Shown: positions 26,339 to 36,949, counted from the first letter of the stretch. The stretch is DNA of 64,000 nt from JARRKU01 sp963675565 (GCA_963675565.2 CAXXYD010000004.1:372001-436000), one strand, 5' to 3'. The notes: generated by a model from the letters alone, not told the origin. Numbers and translations: made by a program.

Positions 26339-28096
26339 ATGCGGACACCCGAAGTAAAAACAAACCAACCCGCCCGACGCTGGCTCTGGGCGCAAAGCCG
26401 GCCGGCCTGGAACTGGATCATACTGACGCTGGCGGCAGGACTTTTCAGCGGCCTCCTGCTGGTGGCCCAGGCCCGCCTGCTGGCGCGTGTGGTTCATGAG
26501 GCCTTCATGCAGACCGTTCCGGTGGGACGCATGATGCCCGTCTATGCCATGCTGTTGGGATTGGTGCTTGTCCGGGCCGGGCTCGTCTGGTGCCGCCAAC
26601 AGGCCGGATTCCGGGCCGGGGCGGCCGTACGCGGGCAAATCAGAAAAGATATGATGGCGCACCTGGTGGCCTGCGGTCCTGTGGCCATCAGCCGCCTGCA
26701 GGCCGGCAGCCTGGTGAGCACGGTATTGGATCAGGTGGAGGCAATTCACGATTTCGTGGCCCACTACCTTCCCCAAATGGCCCTGGCCGCGCTTCTTCCC
26801 CTGGTCATTTTGGCCTTTGTCTTTCCCATCAGCTGGGCCGCCGGAGGGATTCTGCTGGTAACCGCCCCGCTGATCCCCCTCTTCATGATCCTGGTCGGCA
26901 TGGGAGCCGAAAGCATCAGCCAGCGCCACTTTCAAGCCCTTGCCCGTATGAGCGCCCATTTTCTCGACGTAATCCGGGGATTGAGCACGCTGAAGCTCTT
27001 TGGGCGCAGCAAAGATCAGGCGCAACAGGTCGAACACGTTTCCAGACAATACCGCAGGCAAACCATGGCGGTGCTGCGGGTTGCGTTCCTATCTTCGGCG
27101 GTGCTCGAGTTTTTTTCCGCCATCGCCATTGCTTTGGCGGCGGTTTATTTAGGCATGTACTTCCTTGGCTATATCGAATTCGGCGCCTACGGCAAACCCA
27201 TCAGTTTTGCTTCGGGTTTTTTTATTCTTTTGCTTGCACCCGACTTTTTTCTGCCCTTGAGGGAGTTGGGAAGCCACTACCACGCCAGGGCCGACGCTGT
27301 GGGCGCGGCGGAAGAAATTCTCAAAACGCTCCGGCAAATCCAAAAGGATGCGTCGCCAGCGCAAAACGTCGCCATCAAAGCGCCTCGGCTCATCCGCTTT
27401 GAAAACGTATCGCTGCGCTATGACCAGAGCCGCAAAAGGGCCTTGTGCGACCTTAATTTACAAATCCGTCGCGGCGAGCGAATTGCCGTGGTGGGCCAGA
27501 GCGGGTCAGGCAAAAGCAGCCTGATTCATTTACTGCTCGGGTTTACTTCGCCTGCAAACGGACAGATTCTCATCGACCACATCCCCATGGACCCTTCGTC
27601 CGCGCTTGCACTCCGCCACCACTGCGCCTGGGTGGGTCAGACGCCTATGCTGTTTACCGGCACCATAAGAGAAAACATTCATATGGCGTGTCCCGGGGCC
27701 AGCCATTCGCGGGTCGAGGCGGCGGCGCGTATGGCCGGCGTTGCCGCTTTTGCGGATCAGCGGCCCGACGGCCTCGACTCCCTTGTGGGAGAACAGGGCC
27801 TGGGTCTCTCCGCCGGCCAGGCCCAGCGCGTGGCTATCGCCAGGGCCCTGGTCCGGCAGGCGCCCATCCTGTTGCTCGACGAGCCCACGGCCAGCCTGGA
27901 CAAGGGCACCGAGGCGGCTATTATCGCCGACTTGCAATCCTGGCATATTGACTGCATCATGATCATCGCCACCCATCGTGCCGCGGCGCTCTCACTGGCC
28001 GAGCGCATCCTGGTACTCCGGGAGGGAGAACTGGTGGCCCAGGGGACACTGGACGAATTGCAGCAGACCCGGCCGGACCTGCTTCCCCGAAATTGA
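26339..28096 (+). CDS. cydD: Thiol reductant ABC exporter subunit CydD
   Basis: 585 residues, an N-terminal six-span exporter domain (about 20-320) and a C-terminal ATPase (about 345-580) with Walker A GQSGSGKSSL, signature LSAGQAQRVAIARALV and Walker B ILLLDEPTASLD. With CydC it exports glutathione or cysteine to the periplasm and is required to assemble cytochrome bd. Location next to cydABX supports CydD over a generic exporter. ATG at 26339; a TTG lies one codon earlier. Confidence 0.93.
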   Translation: MRTPEVKTNQPARRWLWAQSRPAWNWIILTLAAGLFSGLLLVAQARLLARVVHEAFMQTVPVGRMMPVYAMLLGLVLVRAGLVWCRQQAGFRAGAAVRGQIRKDMMAHLVACGPVAISRLQAGSLVSTVLDQVEAIHDFVAHYLPQMALAALLPLVILAFVFPISWAAGGILLVTAPLIPLFMILVGMGAESISQRHFQALARMSAHFLDVIRGLSTLKLFGRSKDQAQQVEHVSRQYRRQTMAVLRVAFLSSAVLEFFSAIAIALAAVYLGMYFLGYIEFGAYGKPISFASGFFILLLAPDFFLPLRELGSHYHARADAVGAAEEILKTLRQIQKDASPAQNVAIKAPRLIRFENVSLRYDQSRKRALCDLNLQIRRGERIAVVGQSGSGKSSLIHLLLGFTSPANGQILIDHIPMDPSSALALRHHCAWVGQTPMLFTGTIRENIHMACPGASHSRVEAAARMAGVAAFADQRPDGLDSLVGEQGLGLSAGQAQRVAIARALVRQAPILLLDEPTASLDKGTEAAIIADLQSWHIDCIMIIATHRAAALSLAERILVLREGELVAQGTLDELQQTRPDLLPRN

Positions 28097-28114
28097 GCTG
28101 GATGGAGGAAACCG

Positions 28115-29896
28115 ATGAACTCCGCAATGGACCATTCAAACAAGCCGAAAACGCTTTTACTGCCGTTTATCGCCATGCTCCGCCACCACTGGGTGGCAAT
28201 GGCCCTGGGATCGGCCCTGGCCCTGCTGGCCACTCTGGCCGCCGTGGGGCTGCTGTCGCTTTCCGGATGGTTTTTGGCAGCGGCGGCTTTCGCAGGCCTG
28301 GATATTTCCACCGCCAAGGCATTCAACTTTTTTCTGCCCAGCATCGGTGTGCGCCTTTTTGCCATGACACGCACAGCGGCACGCTATGGGGAAAGAATCA
28401 TCTGCCACGACGCCACCTTTCGCATTCTCGAAACCCTGCGCACCTGGTGCTACCGCCGCATAGAGCCGTTATCGCCGGCACGGTTGGGCGGCCGACACTC
28501 GGGCGACCTGCTCAGCCGGATCACCACCGATATCGACACCCTGGACAATCTTTACCTGCGCGTGCTGTCGCCCACCGTCGTCGCGGCAGCCGCCACGGCA
28601 CTGCTGGTGGGGTTTATGGCCTGCTTTCATCCGCTCATCGCCGCGACCAGTGCCGGTATGCTGGTCATCGCCGGCGCAGGGGTCCCCATACTGGCCCATA
28701 CGCTGGCCCGGACCGATGCCCGGCGGCTCACTACGCAAACGGCCCGGCTGCGCACAGCTCTGGTGGACGGCATTCACGGCCTGGCCGCCCTGCTGACCTG
28801 CGAGGCGGAGCCGCGATACCTGGAGCGCATTCAACGATTGCACCAGGAACTGGTGCACAGCCAGGATAAAATCAGCAGCGTCGCCGGTTTGACCTCCGCA
28901 TTGACCAGTTTCACCGCGGGAACAGCCGTCATTGCCACCCTGGCCATCGGTGTCGAAGCCTCACGGGCTGGCCGCCTTTCCGGTCCTTTGCTGGCCCTTC
29001 TCGTTCTGACGGTCATGGCCAGCTTCGAGGTCGTGGCCGCGCTTCCCACGGCTTACCAGTTCCTGGGCCGAACCCGGAAAGCGGCGGCACGGCTTCTCAA
29101 CGTTACCCGTGTCCAGCCGGCCGTATCCTTTCCCGACCGGTCCCCAACCCGCCGCAGCGATGGCAGCATCACATTCCATGGGGTCCATTTCCAATACGCC
29201 GGTACCGATCGGCCGGCCCTGATCAATATCAACTGGACTGTCCCGCAGGCAAGCCGCGTCGCCGTCATGGGGCCCACCGGGGCCGGCAAATCGACTTTGC
29301 TCTACTTGCTGGCCCGTTTTGAAGATCCGGACAGGGGGATCATTCGAGTCGGCAATCACCCCCTGGCGGACCTGGCCGAAGCAGATCTTCGGATGGGCAT
29401 CTGCATCATCGATCAGCACGCCCATATTTTCAACGGCACCCTGCGGGACAACCTGGCCATTGCCAATCCCCGGGCCGGAACAGATGAAATGGCCCGGGTG
29501 ATGGAAACGGTCATGCTCGGCCCCTTTCTCGATGACTTGCCCGAAGGGCTGGACACCTGGGTAGGAGAAGCCGGCCGGCTTCTCTCGGGTGGACAGGCCA
29601 AACGGCTGGCCATTGCCAGGGCGCTGTTAAGTGATGCACCGGTATGGGTCTTTGACGAACCCACGGAGGGCCTGGACAGTCAGACGGCCGTTTCCATGAT
29701 GGACGCAATACTGGAATGTGCCGCCGGCAGGACGGTGGTCATGATCACCCACCGCTCCGAAGCCCTGCAAAAAATGGATCAGGTCGTCCTGATGCGCGAA
29801 GGCACGATTGTGGCTTCCGGAAAGCCCCTCACCCTGTATCGCCAAAACGAACTATACCGGGAACTTGTCAAACCCCATCCCGGCGCGTATGGTTGA
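28115..29896 (+). CDS. cydC: Thiol reductant ABC exporter subunit CydC
   Basis: 593 residues, the same exporter-plus-ATPase layout: membrane domain about 20-310, then Walker A GPTGAGKSTLL, signature LSGGQAKRLAIARALL and Walker B VWVFDEPTEGLD. Starts 18 bp after cydD behind TGGAGGAAACCG. It forms the CydDC heterodimer. Confidence 0.93.
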   Translation: MNSAMDHSNKPKTLLLPFIAMLRHHWVAMALGSALALLATLAAVGLLSLSGWFLAAAAFAGLDISTAKAFNFFLPSIGVRLFAMTRTAARYGERIICHDATFRILETLRTWCYRRIEPLSPARLGGRHSGDLLSRITTDIDTLDNLYLRVLSPTVVAAAATALLVGFMACFHPLIAATSAGMLVIAGAGVPILAHTLARTDARRLTTQTARLRTALVDGIHGLAALLTCEAEPRYLERIQRLHQELVHSQDKISSVAGLTSALTSFTAGTAVIATLAIGVEASRAGRLSGPLLALLVLTVMASFEVVAALPTAYQFLGRTRKAAARLLNVTRVQPAVSFPDRSPTRRSDGSITFHGVHFQYAGTDRPALININWTVPQASRVAVMGPTGAGKSTLLYLLARFEDPDRGIIRVGNHPLADLAEADLRMGICIIDQHAHIFNGTLRDNLAIANPRAGTDEMARVMETVMLGPFLDDLPEGLDTWVGEAGRLLSGGQAKRLAIARALLSDAPVWVFDEPTEGLDSQTAVSMMDAILECAAGRTVVMITHRSEALQKMDQVVLMREGTIVASGKPLTLYRQNELYRELVKPHPGAYG

Positions 29897-29980
29897 TTTC
29901 AAGGGCCATGGCCGCCGATGCCCGGGGAGATGTACAAAAAGCTGCGGGCGATCAGTTTTGAGAAACAAATCGCGGTTTAA

Positions 29981-30100
29981 GATGCGCGCGGGCCTGATCT
30001 TATATATAGACAGAATTCCACAACTCATCACTCACAACGCGAAACTCACAACTGATCTTGTGGGTCCGGCCGCCAGGACCCGGTTTTAATATTGAATCAT
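29981..30100 (+). repeat. Right half of an interspersed repeat copy
   Basis: Between cydC and the QueG-like gene: GCGCGCGGGCCTGATCTTAT, CAGAATTCCACAACTCATCA with 7-bp steps, then CCGCCAGGACCCGGTTTTAA. The left half with AGTGATCTACAGTT motifs is missing, so the copy is truncated at its 5' side. Confidence 0.75.
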
Positions 30101-30118
30101 TGAATAAAGGAAGAACCC

Positions 30119-30991
30119 ATGACCTTGAATGACAACCCGGCCCGATGGATCGAAACGCACATCAAAACCTTCGTGGCACAATCGGCGCTGAACCGGTTGG
30201 GTCCGGAAATGGACGAACCGGCCTTCGACGCCCCGATGGTGGGATTCAGCTCGGGCGCTGATCCGCTCTATGATGAATATGTCGCCCATATCGGACCATT
30301 TTACCTCACACCGGCAGAAATCCACAGACGGACTTTTCCGGATTCTCCCCCGGCAGCAGCCGAGGACCTGACCGTAATCAGCTGGATTCTGCCCTCCACA
30401 GCAGCAACGCGGAATGAGCAGGCCGGGCAGAAGTCAAAACCGTCCCAACGCTGGGCGCGGGTGAAGCTCCACGGCGAAGGCTTCAACATCGCCCTTCGGC
30501 AACACGTGGTGTCCGTCCTGGCCGAAGCCGGCATCCAGGCGGTGGCCCCCTTGCTGGCAGACTTCTGGAAGCGTTCAGACCAGGGCCCCTATGCTCCCTG
30601 TTCCAACTGGTCGGAACGACACGCCGCCCATGCCTGCGGACTGGGGACCTTCGGCCTTTGCGACGGCCTCATTACACCGCTTGGCAAAGCCATGCGCACC
30701 GGGTCCGTCGTGGCCCGCATCCGCATTGCCCCGCCCCCCAGGCCCTACGACAACCACCGGGCCTACTGCCTGCACTTTTCCCACGGCACGTGTGGCAAAT
30801 GCATCCCGCGGTGCCCGGCCAACGCCATAAGCACGGCAGGCCACGACAAGCAGCGCTGCATGCAGTACACCGAAAAGAAAATGCCGGATTATTTGAAGAC
30901 GGCTTACGGCATCGATATCGCGGCCTGCGGGCTGTGCCAGGTGAACGTACCCTGCATGGCCGGAATCCCCAAGCCCGAAGATGGCCTCTAA
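30119..30991 (+). CDS. QueG-like 4Fe-4S reductase, probably not the true epoxyqueuosine reductase
   Basis: 290 residues. The C-terminal half resembles epoxyqueuosine reductase and related B12/Fe-S proteins: PCSNWSERHAAHACGLGTFG, then a ferredoxin-like site CGKCIPRCP and a partner set CGLCQVNVPC. The N-terminal half is not the QueG barrel motif that I know. It could serve in reductive chemistry or as an electron carrier. AAGGAAG precedes the ATG. It stands alone, with a repeat remnant upstream and a promoter-like sequence for the next operon downstream. Confidence 0.7.
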   Translation: MTLNDNPARWIETHIKTFVAQSALNRLGPEMDEPAFDAPMVGFSSGADPLYDEYVAHIGPFYLTPAEIHRRTFPDSPPAAAEDLTVISWILPSTAATRNEQAGQKSKPSQRWARVKLHGEGFNIALRQHVVSVLAEAGIQAVAPLLADFWKRSDQGPYAPCSNWSERHAAHACGLGTFGLCDGLITPLGKAMRTGSVVARIRIAPPPRPYDNHRAYCLHFSHGTCGKCIPRCPANAISTAGHDKQRCMQYTEKKMPDYLKTAYGIDIAACGLCQVNVPCMAGIPKPEDGL

Positions 30992-31042
30992 ATGGCATGT
31001 CCGGGATGAACCGCCAAATAATGCGCCCCGGCCTTGCCTTTA

Positions 31043-31071
31043 TTGACTCAAATACGAGAAGATGGCATATT
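31043..31071 (+). promoter_or_regulatory. Probable promoter of the ATP-grasp/transglutaminase operon
   Basis: TTGACT (31043-31048), 17-base spacer, CATATT (31066-31071), 62 bases before the ATG at 31133. Good -35, fair -10. Sequence inference only. Confidence 0.4.
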
Positions 31072-31132
31072 ACTGGTAGTGATTATCATTCCCATCACAA
31101 ACAGATAACTCTAATGCGGAGAGAATGGTTCC

Positions 31133-32572
31133 ATGGAGACATTCGGATCGTATGACCCAGGAGATTTTTTCGACGAGCTGATCGAGGCAAACGGACAGCC
31201 CCGGCCGGGCGCCCGGTTGCTGGTGGACAAAATCGAATCACTGCCCGACGGAGACCTTGCCATGCGCCAGAAGGCGGCCGAGGCGATGCTGTTGAAGATG
31301 GGCATCACCTTCAATGTCTACGGCCGTGATGAAGGCACGGAAAAGATATTCCCCTTCGACATCATCCCCCGGATCGTCGAGAAAGACAGCTGGCAGCAAA
31401 TCGAAAACGGATTGAAACAGCGCATTCACGCCCTCAACGAATTTGTTCAGGACATTTACAATGACAAAAAAATCCTGAAGGATAAAGTGGTCCCGCAGGA
31501 CCTGATCCTGAGCAGCCGAACCTACCGCAAAGAATGTGAGGGATTCACGCCGCCAAAACGCATCTGGTGCCATGTAACCGGCACTGATCTGGTGCGCGAC
31601 AGGGACGGGCGTTTTTTTGTACTCGAAGACAACCTGCGCTGCCCGTCCGGTGTCTCCTACGTCCTGGAGAATCGCCAGGTCCTCAAGCGCACCTTTCCCC
31701 AGGTGTTCGAAGCCTCCAGGGTGCGGCCGGTAGATGACTACCCCAGCAAACTTCTGGAAACCCTCGAATTTCTTGCCCCGCAACACTCCCAGACGCCCAC
31801 CATCGGTGTACTGACGCCGGGAATCTACAACAGCGCCTATTTCGAGCACTCCTTTCTCTCCCAGCAAATGGGTGTGGAACTGGTGGAGGGCCGGGATCTG
31901 GTCGTATCGGACGGATTCGTCCATATGCTGACCACCAAGGGGCTCAAGCGGGTGGACGTGCTCTACCGGCGCATCGACGATGATTTCATCGATCCGGAAG
32001 TCTTCCGACCCGACTCGCTGCTGGGAGTCAAGGGACTCATCGGCGTCTACAAGGCGGGCCGGATTGCCATGGCCAATGCACCGGGCACCGGCATTGCCGA
32101 CGACAAGGTGATTTACGCCTACGTGCCCAAAATCATCAAATACTACACTGGAGAAGACGCCATTTTGCCCAACGTACCCACCTACATCTGCCGCGATGAC
32201 AAAGACCGCGCCTATGTGCTGGACCATTTGGACCAGCTGGTGGTCAAGGCGGCAAACGAATCCGGAGGATACGGCATGCTGGTGGGACCCCACGCCACCG
32301 ATGCGCAGCGGGCGGCTTTTGCCGATAAAATCAAGGCCGAACCCCGTAATTATATGGCCCAGCCCACCATTTCCCTGTCCCGGGTCCCCACCATTGTCAA
32401 CAATCGTATCGAGGGACGTCACGTGGACCTGCGGCCCTACATCCTTTTTGGCCGTGATATCTACGTACAGCCCGGCGGGCTGACCCGGGTGGCCCTGACC
32501 AAAGGGTCCCTGGTCGTCAATTCATCCCAGGGCGGCGGAAGCAAAGACACCTGGGTGTTGCATGCCAATTGA
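31133..32572 (+). CDS. Circularly permuted ATP-grasp protein
   Basis: 479 residues, matching the stand-alone circularly permuted type 2 ATP-grasp (DUF404/DUF407) family. Visible landmarks are FNVYGRDEGTEKIFPFDIIP, GTDLVRDRDGRFFVLEDNLR (nucleotide/metal region), SYVLENRQ, and NESGGYGMLVGP. The family is predicted to form amide or peptide bonds with ATP. GGAGAG precedes the start. It is followed 18 bp later by an alpha-E protein, its constant partner. Begins a five-gene cluster with a second, fused ATP-grasp/alpha-E copy. Confidence 0.9.
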   Translation: METFGSYDPGDFFDELIEANGQPRPGARLLVDKIESLPDGDLAMRQKAAEAMLLKMGITFNVYGRDEGTEKIFPFDIIPRIVEKDSWQQIENGLKQRIHALNEFVQDIYNDKKILKDKVVPQDLILSSRTYRKECEGFTPPKRIWCHVTGTDLVRDRDGRFFVLEDNLRCPSGVSYVLENRQVLKRTFPQVFEASRVRPVDDYPSKLLETLEFLAPQHSQTPTIGVLTPGIYNSAYFEHSFLSQQMGVELVEGRDLVVSDGFVHMLTTKGLKRVDVLYRRIDDDFIDPEVFRPDSLLGVKGLIGVYKAGRIAMANAPGTGIADDKVIYAYVPKIIKYYTGEDAILPNVPTYICRDDKDRAYVLDHLDQLVVKAANESGGYGMLVGPHATDAQRAAFADKIKAEPRNYMAQPTISLSRVPTIVNNRIEGRHVDLRPYILFGRDIYVQPGGLTRVALTKGSLVVNSSQGGGSKDTWVLHAN

Positions 32573-32590
32573 AACAGAGGAGAAATACCG

Positions 32591-33565
32591 ATGCTCAGCC
32601 GAGTGGCCAACTCAATTTACTGGATGTGCCGATATATTGAACGGGCGGAAAACGTGGCCCGCTTCATCAGCGTCAATCTGAACCTGCTGCTGGACATGCC
32701 CTCGGAAAAGGGCAAGCACTGGGAGCCGGTGGTCATGACCACCGGCGATCAGGCGTTGTTCGAAAAAGCCTATCCGGACTATACCCGGGAAGCGGTCATC
32801 CGCTTTCTGACCTTTGACCGCGAATACCCCAACGCCATTATCACCTGCCTGGCCGCGGCCCGCGAAAACGGACGTTCCATCCGGGAAATCATCTCTTCGG
32901 AAATGTGGGAGCATCTGAACAATTTCTACCTGGAGCTGGCCAATGGCAACAGCACTGATTTTGCCCTGGAAGAGCCGCACCGCTTTTTCAAAATCATTCA
33001 GATGCGCAGCCACTTGTTCACCGGATTACTCGATTCCACCATGAGCCACGGCGAGGCCTGGAACTTTGCACGCATCGGCATGATGATGGAGCGGGCAGAT
33101 AAAACCTCGCGCATGCTGGATGTAAAGTACTTCATGCTGCTGCCGCAGGCGGACTACGTAAACTCACCCATCGACAATATCCAGTGGTCGGCCGTGCTGA
33201 AATCGGCCAGTGCATTTGAAATGTTCCGCAAGCAGCACCACCAGATCACCCCCCGCCAGGTTGCCAGCTTTCTGATTTTCGATGCGGATTTCCCGCGCTC
33301 TATCCGGCACTGCATAAACAAATCCCTGATCTCCCTGCACCGCATCACCGGATCCGCCCCGGACACCGTCAACACCGATGCGGAAAAGCGGCTGGGCCGC
33401 CTTAAAGCCGACCTGGACTACAGTGACATCCAGGATGTGATGCACCAGGGCATGCACGAATACCTGGACCGGCTGCAGACCCGCTTCAATCAGGTGGACG
33501 AAGCCATGGGCGTGACATTCTTCAACCTGAAACCCATGATCGCCGCCAGTTCCAACGAACAGTAG
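32591..33565 (+). CDS. Alpha-E domain (DUF403) protein
   Basis: 324 residues, all helical in appearance: MLSRVANSIYWMCRYIERAE is the family's N-terminal signature, with MMMERADKTSRMLDVKYFML in the centre. The alpha-E fold accompanies circularly permuted ATP-grasp ligases and is thought to help in peptide or amide synthesis. AGAGGAGAAATACCG lies before the ATG. Second gene of the cluster. Confidence 0.9.
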   Translation: MLSRVANSIYWMCRYIERAENVARFISVNLNLLLDMPSEKGKHWEPVVMTTGDQALFEKAYPDYTREAVIRFLTFDREYPNAIITCLAAARENGRSIREIISSEMWEHLNNFYLELANGNSTDFALEEPHRFFKIIQMRSHLFTGLLDSTMSHGEAWNFARIGMMMERADKTSRMLDVKYFMLLPQADYVNSPIDNIQWSAVLKSASAFEMFRKQHHQITPRQVASFLIFDADFPRSIRHCINKSLISLHRITGSAPDTVNTDAEKRLGRLKADLDYSDIQDVMHQGMHEYLDRLQTRFNQVDEAMGVTFFNLKPMIAASSNEQ

Positions 33566-33637
33566 ATTGGCTTTCACAACACTTTCAAGCGTGAACCGGG
33601 GTCCATGCACGCCGGCTGCCGGAAGAAAGGAACACCC

Positions 33638-36600
33638 ATGGGAATCCATGTCGCCCTGAACCATAAAACCTCGTACCGCTATGACCGACGCATCTCCCTG
33701 TCCCCGCAGGTCGTCCGGCTGCGGCCGGCACCCCATTGCCGTACGCCCATATTGAGCTACTCCATGACGGTGACGCCAAAGACCCACTTCCTCAACTGGC
33801 ATCAGGACCCTTTCAGCAACTACCTGGGACGGCTGGTGTTTCCGGAAAAAACCACCGAGTTCCTCGTGGAGGTGGACCTGGTGGCGGACATGATCATCAT
33901 CAACCCCTTCGATTTTTTCCTGGAGCCCGATGCCAGATCCTTCCCCTTCACCTATGAGCCGGATCTCAAGGCGGACCTGGGGCCCTATCAAGCCAGGCAG
34001 CCCGCCGGTGAAAAACTCAAGGCCTTCCTGGCCGGGATCGACTGCAGTCCGAAACAGACCATCGACTTTCTGGTGGACCTGAACCTGAAACTGAGCCGGG
34101 ACATCCACTACATCATCCGCATGGAACCCAACGTGCAAAGCTGCGAACAGACCCTGACCCGGGGCAAAGGCTCCTGTCGCGACACGGCCTGGCTGCTGGT
34201 GAACATCCTGCGCCACCTGGGTCTGGCGGCACGGTTTGTTTCAGGATACCTGATCCAGCTGACCACGGACGTCAAATCCCTGGACGGGCCATCGGGCCCG
34301 GAAGCCGACTTCACCGACCTGCATGCCTGGGCGGAGGTCTTTATCCCCGGCGCAGGGTGGGTGGGCATGGACCCCACCTCCGGCCTGTTTGCCGGCGAAG
34401 GCCACATCCCCCTGGCCTGTTCACCGGCACCCCAGAGCGCAGCGCCAATCACCGGCGCCCTGGATCCATGCGAAGTGGATTTCAGCCACACCATGAGCGT
34501 GCGCCGAATCCTCGAAGCCCCGCGCTCCACAAAGCCCTACCCGGAGCCGGTGTGGGAATCCATCGTCACAGCCGGCCGGCAGGTGGACCAGGCACTCGAA
34601 GCAGGTGACGTTCGCCTGACCATGGGCGGCGAACCCACATTTGTCTCCATCGACGACATGGAAGGCGCCCAGTGGAATACCGAGGCGTTGGGACAGGAGA
34701 AACAGGATCTGGCCGAAACCCTGATCAAGCGGCTGCGCGACAAATGGGCGCCCGGCGGACTGCTGCACTACGGCCAGGGCAAGTGGTATCCGGGCGAATC
34801 CCTGCCGCGCTGGGCGCTGGGCTGTTACTGGCGAAAGGACGGAACGCCCGTCTGGCGTGACGACCGCTGGATTGCCAACGTCTCGAAAGATTACGGTATG
34901 GGCGCCGCCGAAGCCAAAACCTTTATCGAAACGCTGGCCGATGCCCTCCGGGTCAGCCGGCGCTATATCCACGAAAGCTACGAGGACATTTATTACTATC
35001 TCTACAAGGAGCAGCAGCTGCCGGTCAACGTGGACCCCACGGACCCCAAACTGGACGACGCGGAAGCCAGGGCGCGCATGGTGTCCACCTACCAGCGGGG
35101 GCTGGGGGCAGTGGTGGGATATGTCCTGCCCCTGCAGCACGGCTCATGGAAAAGCGGGCCCTGGCCGTTTCGGCGCGAGCATATGTTTCTGCTGCCCGGC
35201 GACTCCCCGGCCGGGCTGCGTCTGCCCCTGGAATCACTGCCATGGGTCTCCGAAAAAGACTTCCGCCACGATCCCCCGCTGGATCCGATGGCTGAACGGG
35301 ACCCGCTGCCGGACCCGCACAGTTCCCAGCAGGCCATCAAAGGCGAACCCGATGAAATCGTCAGCGCAGGTTTGCGCACCCAGCCGGAACCGTTCGACGA
35401 CCCGGCACCGGTGGCCGGAGAGTCGGCCGCCTGGGTGGTCCGCACGGCCTTGTGCGTGCAGCCCCGGCAAGGGCGGCTTTACGTCTTCATGCCGCCCGTC
35501 TCTTCCCTGGAAGGGTATCTCGAGCTGGTGGCCGCCATCGAGCAAACCGCCGGCAAACTGCAATGGCCGGTGCTCATCGAAGGCTATACCCCGCCCGATG
35601 ATTCCAGGCTGGACAGCCTCAAAATCACACCCGACCCCGGCGTGATCGAAGTGAACATTCAACCCATGCACAATTGGGAAGAATTGGTGGACCGCACCAC
35701 CGAACTGTACGAAGAAGCCCGCCAGACGCGCCTGGGAACGGAAAAATTCATGGTTGACGGCCGCCACACGGGCACCGGCGGCGGCAACCATATCGTCATC
35801 GGCGGCGCCACCCCGGCGGACAGCCCGTTCCTGCGCCGGCCCGACCTGCTGCGCAGCTTTGTCAGCTTCTGGAACAACCATCCTTCTCTCTCCTTTCTTT
35901 TTTCCGGCCTGTTCATCGGCCCCACCAGCCAGCAGCCGCGCATCGACGAGGCGCGGCACGACAGTCTCTACGAGCTGGAGATCGCCTTTGCCGAACTGGA
36001 CCGCCAAAGCGCAACAGGCAATCCCTGCCCGCCGTGGCTGGTGGACCGCCTCTTTCGCCATCTGCTGGTGGATGTGACCGGCAACACCCATCGGGCGGAA
36101 TTTTGCATCGACAAGCTCTACTCGCCGGACAGCGCCGCCGGGCGCCTGGGTCTGCTGGAATTTCGCGCCTTTGAAATGCCGCCTCACGCCCGCATGAGCC
36201 TGGCGCAGCAACTGCTGCTGCGCGCCTGTGTGGCCTGGTTCTGGAAAATGCCCTACCGCCGGAACCTGGTCCGCTGGGGAACCCGGCTGCATGACCGCTT
36301 CATGCTGCCCCACCCGGTCAAACAGGATTTCAACGATGTCTTGAACGTCCTGCAGCAGGCCGGTTTCCCCGTTCGCATGGATTTTTTCCATCCGCATTTC
36401 GAATTCCGCTTTCCCATCTTCGGCAAAGTGAACTGCGGGGAAATCGAAATCGAGCTGCGCCAGGCCCTCGAGCCATGGCATGTGCTGGGGGAGGAGCCCG
36501 GCGGCGGCGGAACCGTACGCTACGTCGATTCGTCGGTGGAGCGGCTTCAGGTGAAAGTCAGCGGCATGACCGGAAAGCGGCACATCGTCACCTGCAACGG

Positions 36601-36949
36601 CCGGCGCGTGCCCCTGCAGCCCACGGAAACCGATGGCGTTTTCGTTGCCGGCATCCGCTACCGGGCCTGGCAGCCGCCGTCCTGCCTGCATCCCACCATC
36701 GGCGTTCACGCGCCGCTGGCCATCGACCTGTTCGACACCTGGTCCGGCCGCGCCGCAGGCGGCTGCACCTACCACGTGGGACATCCGGGCGGGCGCAACT
36801 ACGATGTGTTTCCGGTCAACGCCTACGAGGCCGAAGGCCGGCGAAACGCCCGGTTCACGACCACCGGCCACACCCCCGGCGGAGACAGGACGATACCCCC
36901 GACGGAAATCAATCCCTATTTCCCGTACACCCTTGATTTGCGGCGATGA
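33638..36949 (+). CDS. Large transglutaminase-like protein with DUF2126 domain
   Basis: 1103 residues from the ATG at 33638 (RBS AAGAAAGG); an earlier in-frame ATG at 33605 lacks a site. N-terminal beta domain (about 1-95, HKTSYRYDRRISLSPQ), transglutaminase core with Cys in GKGSCRDTAW, His in DLHAWAEVF and Asp in GMDPTSG, then the long DUF2126 region (about 310-1090) including GGEPTFVS, GGGNHIVIGGA and HRAEFCIDKLYSP. DUF2126 has glutamine-synthetase/amidoligase-like character in published analyses. No signal peptide, so cytoplasmic. The full-length protein is intact and central to the cluster. Confidence 0.92.
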   Translation: MGIHVALNHKTSYRYDRRISLSPQVVRLRPAPHCRTPILSYSMTVTPKTHFLNWHQDPFSNYLGRLVFPEKTTEFLVEVDLVADMIIINPFDFFLEPDARSFPFTYEPDLKADLGPYQARQPAGEKLKAFLAGIDCSPKQTIDFLVDLNLKLSRDIHYIIRMEPNVQSCEQTLTRGKGSCRDTAWLLVNILRHLGLAARFVSGYLIQLTTDVKSLDGPSGPEADFTDLHAWAEVFIPGAGWVGMDPTSGLFAGEGHIPLACSPAPQSAAPITGALDPCEVDFSHTMSVRRILEAPRSTKPYPEPVWESIVTAGRQVDQALEAGDVRLTMGGEPTFVSIDDMEGAQWNTEALGQEKQDLAETLIKRLRDKWAPGGLLHYGQGKWYPGESLPRWALGCYWRKDGTPVWRDDRWIANVSKDYGMGAAEAKTFIETLADALRVSRRYIHESYEDIYYYLYKEQQLPVNVDPTDPKLDDAEARARMVSTYQRGLGAVVGYVLPLQHGSWKSGPWPFRREHMFLLPGDSPAGLRLPLESLPWVSEKDFRHDPPLDPMAERDPLPDPHSSQQAIKGEPDEIVSAGLRTQPEPFDDPAPVAGESAAWVVRTALCVQPRQGRLYVFMPPVSSLEGYLELVAAIEQTAGKLQWPVLIEGYTPPDDSRLDSLKITPDPGVIEVNIQPMHNWEELVDRTTELYEEARQTRLGTEKFMVDGRHTGTGGGNHIVIGGATPADSPFLRRPDLLRSFVSFWNNHPSLSFLFSGLFIGPTSQQPRIDEARHDSLYELEIAFAELDRQSATGNPCPPWLVDRLFRHLLVDVTGNTHRAEFCIDKLYSPDSAAGRLGLLEFRAFEMPPHARMSLAQQLLLRACVAWFWKMPYRRNLVRWGTRLHDRFMLPHPVKQDFNDVLNVLQQAGFPVRMDFFHPHFEFRFPIFGKVNCGEIEIELRQALEPWHVLGEEPGGGGTVRYVDSSVERLQVKVSGMTGKRHIVTCNGRRVPLQPTETDGVFVAGIRYRAWQPPSCLHPTIGVHAPLAIDLFDTWSGRAAGGCTYHVGHPGGRNYDVFPVNAYEAEGRRNARFTTTGHTPGGDRTIPPTEINPYFPYTLDLRR